DNA of 64,000 nucleotides, taken from the NCBI RefSeq assembly GCF_018362975.1, contig NZ_CP074371.1, positions 2,480,001 to 2,544,000 of the forward strand. Direction: 5' to 3'. The stretch is from Nocardia tengchongensis (lineage in GTDB: Bacteria > Actinomycetota > Actinomycetes > Mycobacteriales > Mycobacteriaceae). Every line of letters starts with the position of its first letter. The stretch's first letter is position 1. Positions 1 to 7,992 of the stretch are shown here, one piece after another. The notes below the pieces were generated by a model. That model was not told the origin of the DNA. It worked only from the letters and a program-made list of their open reading frames with translations, and made no database searches. A program made the translations under genes and the position numbers.

Positions 1-374
1 GCGGCGACCTGGGTTTCGCCGACGAGGAGGGTTTCATCACCCTCGTCGACCGGAAGAAGGACATGCTCATCAGCGGCGGTGAGAACGTCTACTCCCGAGA
101 AGTCGAGCTGGCCATCTCCGCCATGCCGGGCATCCACGACGTGGCGGTGGTCGGTGCGCCCCATGAGAAATGGGGTGAGACACCCGTCGCGTGCATCGTG
201 CTGGACGAAGGGGCGACGGTGACCGCCGAGGAGGTCATCGCCTTCGCCCGCGAACGTCTGGCAGGCTTCAAGACACCCACCAAGGTCCTGTTCCTCGACT
301 CCCTGCCGGCGACCGCCACCGGCAAGGTGCAGAAGAACCTGCTCCGCGACACAGTCCGCTCAGCGGCATCCTGA
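1..374 (+). CDS. Acyl-CoA ligase / AMP-dependent synthetase, C-terminal part (5' end outside window)
   Basis: This is the last ~123 residues of an ANL-superfamily enzyme, which activates a carboxylic acid as acyl-AMP and transfers it to CoA. The frame is open from base 3. Visible are the hinge region GDLG..DEEGFITLVDRKKDM, the ISGGENVYSREVE motif of the C-terminal domain, and the catalytic-lysine segment PATATGKVQK near the end. ISGGEN and TGKVQK are typical of fatty acyl-CoA synthetases (FadD group). Substrate chain length cannot be told without the N-terminal domain. The next gene is convergent on the opposite strand. Confidence 0.93.
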   Translation, partial: GDLGFADEEGFITLVDRKKDMLISGGENVYSREVELAISAMPGIHDVAVVGAPHEKWGETPVACIVLDEGATVTAEEVIAFARERLAGFKTPTKVLFLDSLPATATGKVQKNLLRDTVRSAAS

Positions 375-391
375 ACTCCACGATCGGGTGC

Positions 392-796
392 TCACGCGTC
401 GAAGTCGAGCGGCTCCCAACTCAGTGCCGTGCGCCAGCCGCCGCGTCCGAATGCCCAGTCCTGGATGACATTCACCACGGTGTCGAATGCGGGTGAGCTG
501 ATGGCGTCCCACGGTGTGGTGTCACTGACCGTGGCGCGAAAATGGGCATCCGGTCCGCCGTCGCGGAACTCGACGATATAGCCGTGGCCCCGTTGCGGAT
601 CCACGGCCTCGTCGAGGTGAACCTGAATGAAGTGGTCGCCCGGTTCAGAACTGTCGAACCGGTCGACGATGACGAACGGAACACTCAGGTTCATGTCCGC
701 CAGCAGGTCGTGCAGCGCGTCCTCGGACGGATTCTCGATACTCCGATGCGTGTCGGTGGCTACGACGCGCGGCGACACGGTCTTGTCGTGGTTCAC
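392..796 (-). CDS. Hypothetical protein, 134 aa, possibly Imm1-like
   Basis: I do not recognise this gene with confidence. It is an acidic soluble protein with no signal peptide or membrane segment. The C-terminal half (GYIVEFRDGG ... VIQDWAFGRGGWRTALSWEPL) has the layout of small actinobacterial proteins such as the Imm1 immunity family: a beta-rich centre, then a helix ending in G-x-x-P/R-x-x-x-x-W. That comparison is from memory and weak. It sits convergent to the ligase and downstream of the hydrolase fusion on the same strand, with about 40 bases between them. Confidence 0.6.
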   Translation of the reverse strand: MNHDKTVSPRVVATDTHRSIENPSEDALHDLLADMNLSVPFVIVDRFDSSEPGDHFIQVHLDEAVDPQRGHGYIVEFRDGGPDAHFRATVSDTTPWDAISSPAFDTVVNVIQDWAFGRGGWRTALSWEPLDFDA

Positions 797-835
797 CCTG
801 GGGACGGTATCCCGTGTCGGCGCGTCGCGCGGTCA

Positions 836-1993
836 TCACAGGGGAAGGAATTCGGTGAGGGCGGCGGCGACGAGGGCGGGCTGCTCGAGGGTCTGCATGT
901 GCGGGGTGCCGGGTAGCTCCCGATAGGTTGCCCCGGGGATTCGCTCGGCGATGCCGCTCATGATGGCCGGAGTCGTCGAGGCATCCGCGGTGCCCGCGAG
1001 AACCAGTACCGGGGAAGGGAATTCGGCGAGGCGGCCCTGCACGTCCAAGCCGATGAACGCGCGCCAGGCGGCGGCCCAATCGGCCGGGTTGCCGCGCAGG
1101 ACGCGTTCGCGGGCGTAGCGGACGCTCCAGCCGTTGACCGCCAGCGCGGCCGGGGTGAACCAGCGCGTCAGCGACGGCACTACCTGCGCTTCCATGCCGT
1201 CGACCTCACCGGACCTCGCCCGCGATTCGAACGCGTCGAACGGGTAGTCGGTGGTGGCCAGCAGGGCGAGCGATTCGAATCGTTCCGGGTGCGCCACCGC
1301 CGCGGTCTGCGCGATTCCCCCGCCGTAGGACAGCCCGACCACGTGGGCGCGGTCCAGCCCGAGCGCGTCGAGCACGGCGATGAGGTCCGCGCCGGCGTCG
1401 GCCATGGTGAAGGGGCTCGGCGAACCGGCCGCGGCACCGTGGCCGCGGATGTCGTACGCGAAAACCCTTCGGCCGACGGCGAGTTCCTCCATCACCGCCT
1501 CCCACATCCGCCAGTCCAGGCCGAGGGCGTGCACCAGCACCACCGCGGGTCCGCTCTCGCCGCGCTGCGCCACAACCGTCTCGTGATCGCGAACGGTGAT
1601 GCGGCGCAACGGCACTGGACGCGCCACGCCCTGCTCGGTGAGCACCTCGTCGATGACCGTCAGCGCGTTCAATGCCCGCGGAAATCCCGCGTACACCGAT
1701 ACGTGCTCGGCCAACGCCAGCAACTCCGACGGCGCCACCCCGTTGTGCAGCGCCGCCCGGGTGTGACTGGCGAGTTGCCGTTCGGCCCCGCCGAGGGTGG
1801 CGGTGATCGCCACCGTAGCGATTTCCCGTGCCGCGCGGCCCAGTTCGGCGTGTGCGAGCGCTCCACCGAACGCTCCGCCGACGACCGCCTCGTACATCTG
1901 CGGCGACCGCCGGGCCACCTCCGCCAACGCCTGCTCCGGCGCGGCGCCGATCAGCGCCGCGTACTCCTGTGCTCCGAGCTCGTTGCGATCCAT
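836..1993 (-). CDS. Carboxymuconolactone decarboxylase-like domain fused to alpha/beta hydrolase
   Basis: The protein has 385 residues in two domains. Residues ~25-125 are a CMD/PcaC-like all-helical domain (GGAFGGALAHAELGRAAREIATVAITATLGG; GVAPSELLALAEHVSVYAGFPRA). Residues ~130-385 are an alpha/beta hydrolase with an LVHALGLD oxyanion strand, nucleophile elbow GLSYGGG, acid-loop region VLAGTAD and catalytic histidine in GTPHMQTLEQP. Aromatic-degrading actinobacteria carry a PcaL fusion of enol-lactone hydrolase with CMD, but in that protein the hydrolase comes first. Here the order is reversed. A tautomerase gene lies just upstream on the same strand, and a LysR gene above that, so a ring-cleavage or lactone pathway is plausible. 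The exact reaction is unknown. Confidence 0.88.
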   Translation of the reverse strand: MDRNELGAQEYAALIGAAPEQALAEVARRSPQMYEAVVGGAFGGALAHAELGRAAREIATVAITATLGGAERQLASHTRAALHNGVAPSELLALAEHVSVYAGFPRALNALTVIDEVLTEQGVARPVPLRRITVRDHETVVAQRGESGPAVVLVHALGLDWRMWEAVMEELAVGRRVFAYDIRGHGAAAGSPSPFTMADAGADLIAVLDALGLDRAHVVGLSYGGGIAQTAAVAHPERFESLALLATTDYPFDAFESRARSGEVDGMEAQVVPSLTRWFTPAALAVNGWSVRYARERVLRGNPADWAAAWRAFIGLDVQGRLAEFPSPVLVLAGTADASTTPAIMSGIAERIPGATYRELPGTPHMQTLEQPALVAAALTEFLPL

Positions 1994-2038
1994 CTCAGGC
2001 TCTTCCTGTTTCGCTCGATCCGACTGTCCGGCGGCGGC

Positions 2039-2221
2039 TCAGCGGTCGGCGATGAGCTTCCCGGCGACTCCGTAGGCGTCGGCCGGGTGCTCGTCGAACC
2101 AGACGTGCACCGTTTCGGCCGGAATCTGGTAGGCGTCGATGAAGGCATCGGTGATCTTGGCGATCAGGGCGCGCTTCAGTTCCGGGGTCTTGGGCAGCTG
2201 CTGAATGGTGACGTTGGGCAT
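2039..2221 (-). CDS. Tautomerase (4-oxalocrotonate tautomerase family)
   Basis: This 60-residue protein has the size of a 4-OT subunit. It begins Met-Pro, so Pro-1 would be the catalytic base after Met removal. The chain PNVTIQQLPKTPELKRALIAKITDAF has the beta-alpha layout of the family, followed by ETVHVWFDEHPADAYGVAGK. The family interconverts enol and keto acids. Its position 45 bases upstream of the CMD-hydrolase fusion and downstream of LysR suggests one transcription unit for degradation of an aromatic or lactone-type substrate. The family assignment is firm and the substrate is inferred. Confidence 0.88.
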   Translation of the reverse strand: MPNVTIQQLPKTPELKRALIAKITDAFIDAYQIPAETVHVWFDEHPADAYGVAGKLIADR

Positions 2222-2334
2222 GATCGACTCCTGTGATGATGCGGCGGCTTCCCGGCGATTCCGGGCCGCTCACCTGCACATATGAAGTAAATCGTGATCA
2301 TGGAACCCGAACCAGGCGCAGTCCGGACCGATAG

Positions 2335-2353
2335 CGATCACGATTCGTGATCG
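2335..2353. promoter_or_regulatory. 19-bp perfect palindrome before the tautomerase gene
   Basis: CGATCACGA-T-TCGTGATCG is a perfect inverted repeat with one central base. It overlaps the last codons and stop of the LysR gene and lies about 115 bases upstream of the tautomerase start. A half copy (TCGTGATCA) follows at 2292-2300. It has no U-tract, so an operator is more likely than a terminator. The bound protein is unknown; the adjacent LysR is the first candidate. Confidence 0.4.
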
Positions 2354-3249
2354 TGCCCCCGGCAGGCTCGGCGCAGCAGTTCGAGTTGTCCGGTCGGATC
2401 CTCGCGCCTGGTCGCCAGGTAGGTCGTCAACGACAGCTCGGCCGGCGCACGGAACGGCCGGAAGACGACACGGCCGGTGTGCAGACGAACGGCGTGCGAG
2501 GCGTAGACGACGGTCCAACTCGCCGGCCCCGCGCCGATCGCGGTCAGCGTGTCCGCCAGATTCGCCGAGTTCGCCCCCGGCAACGGCTCCACACCCGCCT
2601 CATGAAAGGCGCCGACGATCAGATCGACCAGCACCGGATTATCCCGCCGATGCACCAGCCGCAACGGCAACGTGGCCAGATCGGTCATCGCCACGGTTTC
2701 GTTCTGCGCCAACGAATGTCGAGCGGGCAACGCCGCCACCAGCGGATCGTGCCAAACCGGAGTGAATCGCAGCGCCGGCTGCTGCGGCAGCGTCGCCGGA
2801 TCCGATCCGGCGCGCAGGAACGCGGCCTCGAGCTCCCCCGAAACCACCTGCTCGAGCCGCACCCGAGTCGGCACCGAAATCAATTCGACAGCCAAATCCG
2901 GTGCCACAGCAGCCAACTCATCCAGCACCCGCTCCAAATGCGCCCCCAGCCCCGCGCTGGTACCGATCCGCAAGGTTGCGGTGCGCGCAGCCGTATGCGC
3001 CGCAACTGCCTCCCGAGCGCGCACGACCGCACCCAACACGGCCTCCGCCTCAGGCAGAAAACTCTCCCCGGCCACCGTCAACCGCACATGCCGCGGCGAC
3101 CGATCCAACAACTCCACCCCGAGCTCCCGCTCCAGCCGCCGAATCTGCTGACTGATCGCCGGCTGCCCGATATGCAACCGCTCCGCCGCCCGCCCGAAGT
3201 GCCGCTCGCGAGCAACCGCCACGAAGTATTCGAGCTGCCGCAATTCCAT
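2338..3249 (-). CDS. LysR-family transcriptional regulator
   Basis: The predicted protein has 303 residues. The start is set at 3249 because MELRQLEYFVAVARERHFGRAAERL is the canonical LysR N-terminus; the frame is open 13 codons further. The winged helix (~residues 1-60, IGQPAISQQIRRLERELGVELLDR) is followed by a periplasmic-binding-like effector domain (~90-295). It is co-directional with the tautomerase and CMD-hydrolase genes rather than divergent, which is less usual for LysR, so it may lead the operon and control itself. The effector is unknown. Confidence 0.93.
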   Translation of the reverse strand: MELRQLEYFVAVARERHFGRAAERLHIGQPAISQQIRRLERELGVELLDRSPRHVRLTVAGESFLPEAEAVLGAVVRAREAVAAHTAARTATLRIGTSAGLGAHLERVLDELAAVAPDLAVELISVPTRVRLEQVVSGELEAAFLRAGSDPATLPQQPALRFTPVWHDPLVAALPARHSLAQNETVAMTDLATLPLRLVHRRDNPVLVDLIVGAFHEAGVEPLPGANSANLADTLTAIGAGPASWTVVYASHAVRLHTGRVVFRPFRAPAELSLTTYLATRREDPTGQLELLRRACRGHDHES

Positions 3250-3424
3250 GGCCGCACGATACCCACCCCCGACCCGCCTCAGAATCAACCGTCATAGAAG
3301 TAGACCTGAGAGTTCGGGTTGGAGGCCGCCGCCGACAGCGTGCTGTCCTCCTGGACCTGTCATAACCGAATGCCCAGTCCGGCAACGCTCTTCGTGGGTT
3401 CCGCGCTCCCCGAGGCTCGGCTGA
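3250..3424. other. Intergenic, possible gene remnant
   Basis: The minus strand at ~3287-3360 reads LSAAASNPNSQVYFYDG followed by a stop. That looks like the natural C-terminus of a small protein, but the same frame has a stop immediately upstream (about 3361-3363) and no start. It may be the 3' scar of a deleted or frameshifted gene. Nothing else is seen here. Confidence 0.25.
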
Positions 3425-3775
3425 TTACCGCGTGTCGGTCCAGAGCCTGACCGGCTGCACATCGTCCGGATCGGCCCATTCGGGTTGCGACGGCGCTGCC
3501 GGTGCGGCTTCCTTCTTCTCGTTTCGAAGGAACTGTTCGTACACCTTGTGTGCCTGCGCTTCCGCATCGGCGCGCGCCGCCCGGTACTGCTCGATGATGG
3601 TCCGCTCGAGCTGCTGGGTGCCCTCGGCGGCGGCGTGCGGCGCCAGTCTGATCTGGGTGATCTGCCCGTAGGCATCCACCTCGATCGCCATGCTTCGGTC
3701 CGCGGCGCGAGCCTGGGCTCGGACCACCCCGATGGCCTCGTCGATCTTCTCGGCCCGCGCGCGACGCTGGTCCAC
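3425..3775 (-). CDS. YbaB/EbfC-like small protein, ESX-associated context
   Basis: The protein has 116 residues and a GTG start. An N-terminal helix (RRARAEKIDEAIGVVRAQARAADRS) leads into a short beta hairpin (MAIEVDAYGQITQIRLAP) and a second long helix (GTQQLERTIIEQYRAARADAEAQA), which is the YbaB/EbfC fold layout. The tail is low-complexity (EKKEAAPAAPSQPEW). In Nocardia-type genomes such proteins often sit beside WXG100-type secreted proteins. Here the gene is divergent from one, with ~180 bases between them. A DNA-binding or chaperone role is possible but not shown. Confidence 0.75.
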   Translation of the reverse strand: MDQRRARAEKIDEAIGVVRAQARAADRSMAIEVDAYGQITQIRLAPHAAAEGTQQLERTIIEQYRAARADAEAQAHKVYEQFLRNEKKEAAPAAPSQPEWADPDDVQPVRLWTDTR

Positions 3776-3954
3776 GTGCTTCGCACCCCTTCATCCGGAT
3801 CGTCCATGCCGGGCTGTCTCCCCCCGACTGCTCGACACTGTACCGACACCGAGCGCCTGATTGTTCTCAGTACAAACCGGCCGCTACTATTTGGCAGCAC
3901 TATGGCCAGTTCTGGGGGAGTCATGAAGCGAAAGCTGTTGGTGGGACTGTAGAC

Positions 3955-4248
3955 ATGATTGCCTTCGATCCCGAAAAGTTGCGCGCGCTCGCGACCGATA
4001 CCCACAACCACGCCGGTGCGATCGGCAAACTGAGCCCGATCGGCGAGCACAACCGAGACGCTGCTCCCGGCGCGATGCCGTTCTCCGCCTTCGCGAAAGA
4101 CATCCAGCTGGTACTCCAGGCGATGGATCGGGCGGTGACGCTCCATCAAGGCAGACTCGACCAGTTCGCGACCTTGACCGATAACGCGGCCGGCACCGTC
4201 GATGGGATGGAAGAGGCGAATGTGGCCGGCTTCAAGGGGATCAAGTGA
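3955..4248 (+). CDS. WXG100/ESX secretion-associated-like small protein
   Basis: This 97-residue, helix-rich protein has no signal peptide. It begins MIAFDPEKLRALATDTHNHAGAIGKL, followed by a second helix (MDRAVTLHQGRLDQFATLTDNAAGTVDGME). This is the helical-hairpin size and composition of ESX-secreted partners of the ~100-residue class. The WXG motif itself is absent at the turn, so assignment rests on size, context and the N-terminal pattern. The stop overlaps the GTG start of the next gene by four bases (GTGA), so the two are translationally coupled and probably act as a pair. Confidence 0.75.
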   Translation: MIAFDPEKLRALATDTHNHAGAIGKLSPIGEHNRDAAPGAMPFSAFAKDIQLVLQAMDRAVTLHQGRLDQFATLTDNAAGTVDGMEEANVAGFKGIK

Positions 4249-5471
4249 GCGGCGAGAAGATCACCATCTCCACGGTGCTCGGGTGGAAGCTCGATTCGGC
4301 ACGCTTCGCCGGCGCGGACGCGATGAACGCCGGTATCACCCTCGAGGCCGAATCTCTGAACGCCGACAAGGCGGTTCAGGGTTCCGACTCCTACTTCGGT
4401 GACGCCGCCGGTAGCGCCGCTCGCACCATGTCGACCAAGTTGAAGAACGAGGCGGTCACCACCGGTGACGTCCTCGATGCCATCCACAAGCAGATCGACA
4501 CCACCACTGCCGCACTGCAATCGGATATCAAGAGTTTGCAGTCGGCTGTCGACGACGTCAAAGAATCGGAGTGGAACCTCTTCTACGACGACGAGACCGG
4601 TGACGTGAAGTCCTACGACTCGAACTGGGAGACCATCAAAAAGGCATGGGGCAACCCGGCTTCCGTCGCCTGGAAGACCGCCGCCTGCCTCAACTTGGGC
4701 GCGAATCTCAAGCAGGCGTTCTGGGATGTGCAGGAAACCGACAAGATCGGCGCGCGCAACCTGGCCACGCAACTCGAGCACGTGTCCGACGATGTCAAAC
4801 TGGCGCTGGCCGGTATTCCGGAGGACGCCGCGCTCCGGGACATTCTCCAGAAATACCAGGTAGACGCGACGAAGTCCGACATCGTTGTCTGGCCCGACTC
4901 GACCCTGCTGAACCTGATCCGGATGTACAAGCCCGACATGCAGTCGGTAGAGATGACGGTCGAGGAAAAGGCCGCGATGGATCAACTCTGCAACCCGCTG
5001 CACGGCGGTAATCCGATGAACTACATGAAGTTCAACGAGATCAAGGACGAGGCCGAGGCGTTCGGGAAAGACAACAAGTACACCGCGGCATATGACGGCT
5101 CGAAGGACGACGGTCATGGGGACGCGGCCCGGCATGCCTACTGGAATGCGCGTATGACACAGGAGTTCGGTTCCGACTGGGCGCAGAAGTACGCCAGCGC
5201 CCATGAAGGCGTCGGCGGAAACGGTCCACAACGAGAGGCGATGGACCTCAAGAATAATGAACTCGGCCGTCAGATCGGTCTCGCGAATATGGACGCATCG
5301 AAGGACGATCTGAAAACAGCGGTCATCGCCGCGGTCGACCACGGCGACGCCATCGTCATCCACAGCCCCAACGGGGACGGTGCGCCCGCCCAGATCGCCT
5401 GGAGTAATACGGTTCCCTGGGACCAGATCACGAGTCCTCCGGCCATCGATATCCCACTTCCAGGAAAGTGA
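4245..5471 (+). CDS. ESX-type effector candidate with C-terminal DUF6973-like domain
   Basis: The protein has 408 residues and a GTG start coupled to the WXG100-like gene. The first ~120 residues are helical and resemble the long LXG/WXG-type export domain (LGWKLDSARF..ADAMNAGITLEAESLNADKAV). Residues ~280-350 hold D-x-x-R-H-x-x-W (DAARHAYWNARM), then SAHEGVGG and MDLKNNELGRQIG, the signature I associate with DUF6973, which is found at the C-termini of polymorphic-toxin-type proteins. The conserved His, His-Glu and Asp-Asn-Asn residues suggest an enzyme. A lipoprotein gene follows within 12 bases and could be its accessory or immunity factor. Activity is unknown. Confidence 0.8.
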   Translation: MSGEKITISTVLGWKLDSARFAGADAMNAGITLEAESLNADKAVQGSDSYFGDAAGSAARTMSTKLKNEAVTTGDVLDAIHKQIDTTTAALQSDIKSLQSAVDDVKESEWNLFYDDETGDVKSYDSNWETIKKAWGNPASVAWKTAACLNLGANLKQAFWDVQETDKIGARNLATQLEHVSDDVKLALAGIPEDAALRDILQKYQVDATKSDIVVWPDSTLLNLIRMYKPDMQSVEMTVEEKAAMDQLCNPLHGGNPMNYMKFNEIKDEAEAFGKDNKYTAAYDGSKDDGHGDAARHAYWNARMTQEFGSDWAQKYASAHEGVGGNGPQREAMDLKNNELGRQIGLANMDASKDDLKTAVIAAVDHGDAIVIHSPNGDGAPAQIAWSNTVPWDQITSPPAIDIPLPGK

Positions 5472-5482
5472 GGGCGAGGTAA

Positions 5483-5990
5483 TTGAGATCAGCCCTGATC
5501 GTTGTCGGCCTGCTGGCGGTTCCACTGCTGGCCGGGTGTGCCGCGAAAACACCAGTCCTACGCGGAAAGGTGTCCATCCGAAATCCGCCTCAGCCAGGAA
5601 CCGCAACCGCTCGGTTCGAGCAAGGCGCTGACGGAGGCGATCAGAACGGCCGGGGGCGGGCAGCAAGCCATCAGCTTCGGGGAGGTCACGCGCGTGGCCG
5701 GCTGGTCCGATGATTGGGACGCGGTGATCGATGCTTCCGCGGCGCATGAGGATGACCTGATGAACAAGTGGGCCGAGACCCCACCGGGTACCTGCTGGGC
5801 GGGTCTGCCACCCAGGAGCGGTGCTTCCGATCCGGTGCCTTCCGGGTACTACGTCTTCCTCAAAGACCGGAAGGTGGTGCAGTCCGTGAAGTGGGATACC
5901 GGGCACAAACCCATGGAATTCGGTTCCGCCGGACGACTGACACACGAATCCATGCTGAATCCCAAAGGCGGACAACTCAGAACCTACTGA
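5483..5990 (+). pseudogene. Lipoprotein gene with apparent frameshift, downstream of ESX effector
   Basis: A TTG start behind GAGG opens a clear lipoprotein signal (MRSALIVVGLLAVPLLAGC, lipobox LLAGC). That frame then runs into low-quality sequence and stops at 5713. The second frame, uninterrupted to 5990, carries good coding sequence (SSKALTEAIRTAGGG ... DDWDAVIDASAAHEDDLMNKWAETPPGTCWAGLP). Removing one A from the AAAA run at 5546-5549 joins signal and body into ~168 residues. This is therefore either a real frameshift or a sequencing error. The 12-base spacing to the effector gene suggests a shared transcript. The body matches no family I know. Confidence 0.7.
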
Positions 5991-6058
5991 GCGATCTGCA
6001 CAGAATCTCCACATTCGGCGCAAAGCATCTCCACCCGTGATGCTTAGTGTCACCGGTT

Positions 6059-6796
6059 ATGGAATCCAGCCAGCCCCGGCGCCGTCATCGGCTGCGTCGG
6101 TTGGGGAAATCGCTCATGGTCGTGTTGTTGGTGCTCGGCGTCGTGTCGGCTGCCGCGTGGGCGCTCACCCCGTCGGTTGCCGACGCCGATCAGCGGGTCC
6201 GGGATCTGGCGGCGGAACGGCATTCGGCGCTGCTGTCCGATTCGGTGCCGGCACGGTTCGAGACAGCGCTGCTGGCCACCGAGGACAGTCGTTTCTATCG
6301 GCATCACGGCATCGACATCCTCGGCATGGTGCGCGGCGGCCTCGGCATACTCGGGTCCCGGGAGAGCGGCGGGTCGACGCTGGACAAGCAGCTGATCAAG
6401 ATGATGTATTTCCACGGTGACCATCCCCTGGCAGGCGCCCCCGAACAGCTGATGCTCGGCGTCAAACTCGACACCACCTACTCCAAGTCGCAGATCCTCC
6501 GGATGTATGCCGACGTAACCTATTTCGGTCACGGCTTCTACGGCCTGCAGGACGCTTCCTGCGGCTACTTAGGGGTGCCGCCGGACCGATTGAGCTGGTC
6601 CCAGGCCACGCTGCTGGCCGGGCTGCCGCAGGCCCCCAGCAACTACGACCCGCTGACCCGCCCGGACTTGGCGGCCAGCCGCCAGCAACACGTCATCGAC
6701 CGCCTGGTCGCGACCGGCGCCCTGACTCACCAGCTCGCGACCGAAATCTCCCCGGCCGCATGGCATCTCACGACCACGCCGGGTTGCCACGACTGA
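6059..6796 (+). CDS. Monofunctional peptidoglycan transglycosylase (GT51)
   Basis: The predicted protein has 245 residues. A basic N-terminus is followed by one membrane anchor (LMVVLLVLGVVSAAAWAL, ~residues 20-37) and a GT51 domain that polymerises lipid II glycan chains outside the membrane. The family motifs are present: EDSRFYRHHGID with the catalytic glutamate, GGSTLDKQLIKMMYF, and LGVKLDTTYSKSQILRMYADVTYFGHGFYGLQDA. No transpeptidase domain follows, so it is an MtgA-like monofunctional enzyme and shorter than class A PBPs. ATG 6059 is preferred; a GTG at 6047 is possible. Confidence 0.9.
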   Translation: MESSQPRRRHRLRRLGKSLMVVLLVLGVVSAAAWALTPSVADADQRVRDLAAERHSALLSDSVPARFETALLATEDSRFYRHHGIDILGMVRGGLGILGSRESGGSTLDKQLIKMMYFHGDHPLAGAPEQLMLGVKLDTTYSKSQILRMYADVTYFGHGFYGLQDASCGYLGVPPDRLSWSQATLLAGLPQAPSNYDPLTRPDLAASRQQHVIDRLVATGALTHQLATEISPAAWHLTTTPGCHD

Positions 6797-6892
6797 CCAC
6801 CGGGCCTTCCGGCGCGGGCTCCTGGACCGAGATACAACTGCGCCCCGGTGCCATCGACTGTGTCGGTGACATCCGGGGCGCGGCAGGGTGAA

Positions 6893-7651
6893 TCAGCCGA
6901 GGTCCGGGTGGCCGACCCACTCGACAATCGTCCAGCCCTTCTGCGGGTTGCCCTTGAGGACGACGCGGCCGCCGTTGCGCATCGGATCGGTGCCGAGTTT
7001 GCTCTTGTCGGCGTTGCCGGCGTTCATCATGGCCCAGAACATGATGGTGCCGCCGTGCGAGAAGATCACCGGGTTGGCGCAGCCGCGGCGCTGCACCTCG
7101 ACCAGCGCCTGATCGACGCGGCCGTCGAACTCGTTGCCGTCGATGGATCCTGGAATCCGTGCGTTCAGGTCGCCGGAGAGCCACTTGATGGGCGCCTGGA
7201 GGTACCCGGACATCGCCTGGGCCTCAGGGGTACCTTCGTACTGGCCTGCCTCGATCTCCCGGAAACCGGGCTGAATGTCGAGGTTCAGGTTGCGCTTGGC
7301 GACGGTCGGTGCCGCAGTCTGCTCGGTACGCACCATGTTGGACGCGAAGGCGCAGTCGTACTTCTTGTCGGCCAGCTGGATGGCCAGGTTGTCTGCCTGT
7401 GTCCGGCCGCGTGGGGTCAGGTCGGGTCCGGGCACCTTGGTGTCGATCAGGCCGGAGACGTTACCGGCGGACTCGGCATGGCGCACCAGGGTGATGACCA
7501 TTTCGCCTGCGCCGATGCCGCCGCTGCTGCCGGAGTTGCCCCCGGAGCTTCCGAAGTCGAGATCGGCGGACGCGACGCCGGTGGTGGCGGTTGTCGCCGC
7601 GACCGCGGCCGCCATCAGCGCAATGGACAATCGAAGAGATCGGATTCGCAT
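6893..7651 (-). CDS. Secreted histidine phosphatase family protein
   Basis: The protein has 252 residues with a Sec signal peptide (MRIRSLRLSIALMAAAVAATTATTGVASA). A Gly/Ser-rich linker leads into a phosphoglycerate-mutase-like domain with the catalytic LVRHAES motif at ~residues 54-60, PRGRTQADNLA, FASNMVRTEQTA, FREIEAGQYEG and the second catalytic histidine in VIFSHGGTIMF. It should be an extracellular or cell-wall phosphatase of unknown substrate. It is convergent with the GT51 gene. Confidence 0.9.
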   Translation of the reverse strand: MRIRSLRLSIALMAAAVAATTATTGVASADLDFGSSGGNSGSSGGIGAGEMVITLVRHAESAGNVSGLIDTKVPGPDLTPRGRTQADNLAIQLADKKYDCAFASNMVRTEQTAAPTVAKRNLNLDIQPGFREIEAGQYEGTPEAQAMSGYLQAPIKWLSGDLNARIPGSIDGNEFDGRVDQALVEVQRRGCANPVIFSHGGTIMFWAMMNAGNADKSKLGTDPMRNGGRVVLKGNPQKGWTIVEWVGHPDLG

Positions 7652-7992
7652 GGGTGGGAATGCCTTTCATCGTGGCGAACGCCACTTCAGGTATGCCGAA
7701 GAACCGGAATGTGAGGTGTCGCGTCTCACAGAAGCAGCTATTTGCCCGAATCAAATACGGGGTATCCCATTCATCGGGATCCTTCGCGCACCGGCGAAAC
7801 CACCCGGGTAGCAGAGGTGTGAGCGGTATGTCGACTCACGCGACCCGCTCACCCAGCCGTTTTCGATGCCGCCGATCCCTCGGTCGATCTGGGGAGATCG
7901 CTCGCTCGCTGCTGCGAACGAATTGCGGACCGAGAGCGGACATGCCCGAGCTGCGGGCGCTGAAAGTGGTGTTCTGCCAGCGGTTTCGTGGG
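7652..7992. other. Non-coding stretch upstream of the histidine phosphatase
   Basis: These ~340 bases separate the phosphatase start from the tRNA gene. No credible ORF, RNA or strong inverted repeat was found on either strand. It presumably holds the phosphatase promoter and the tRNA 3' processing region. Confidence 0.4.

Noticed and set aside
4146..6053. Long minus-strand open frame of ~635 codons over the ESX effector and lipoprotein
   Set aside because: It is antisense to well-supported genes, lacks any recognisable domain and has a composition typical of high-GC shadow frames.
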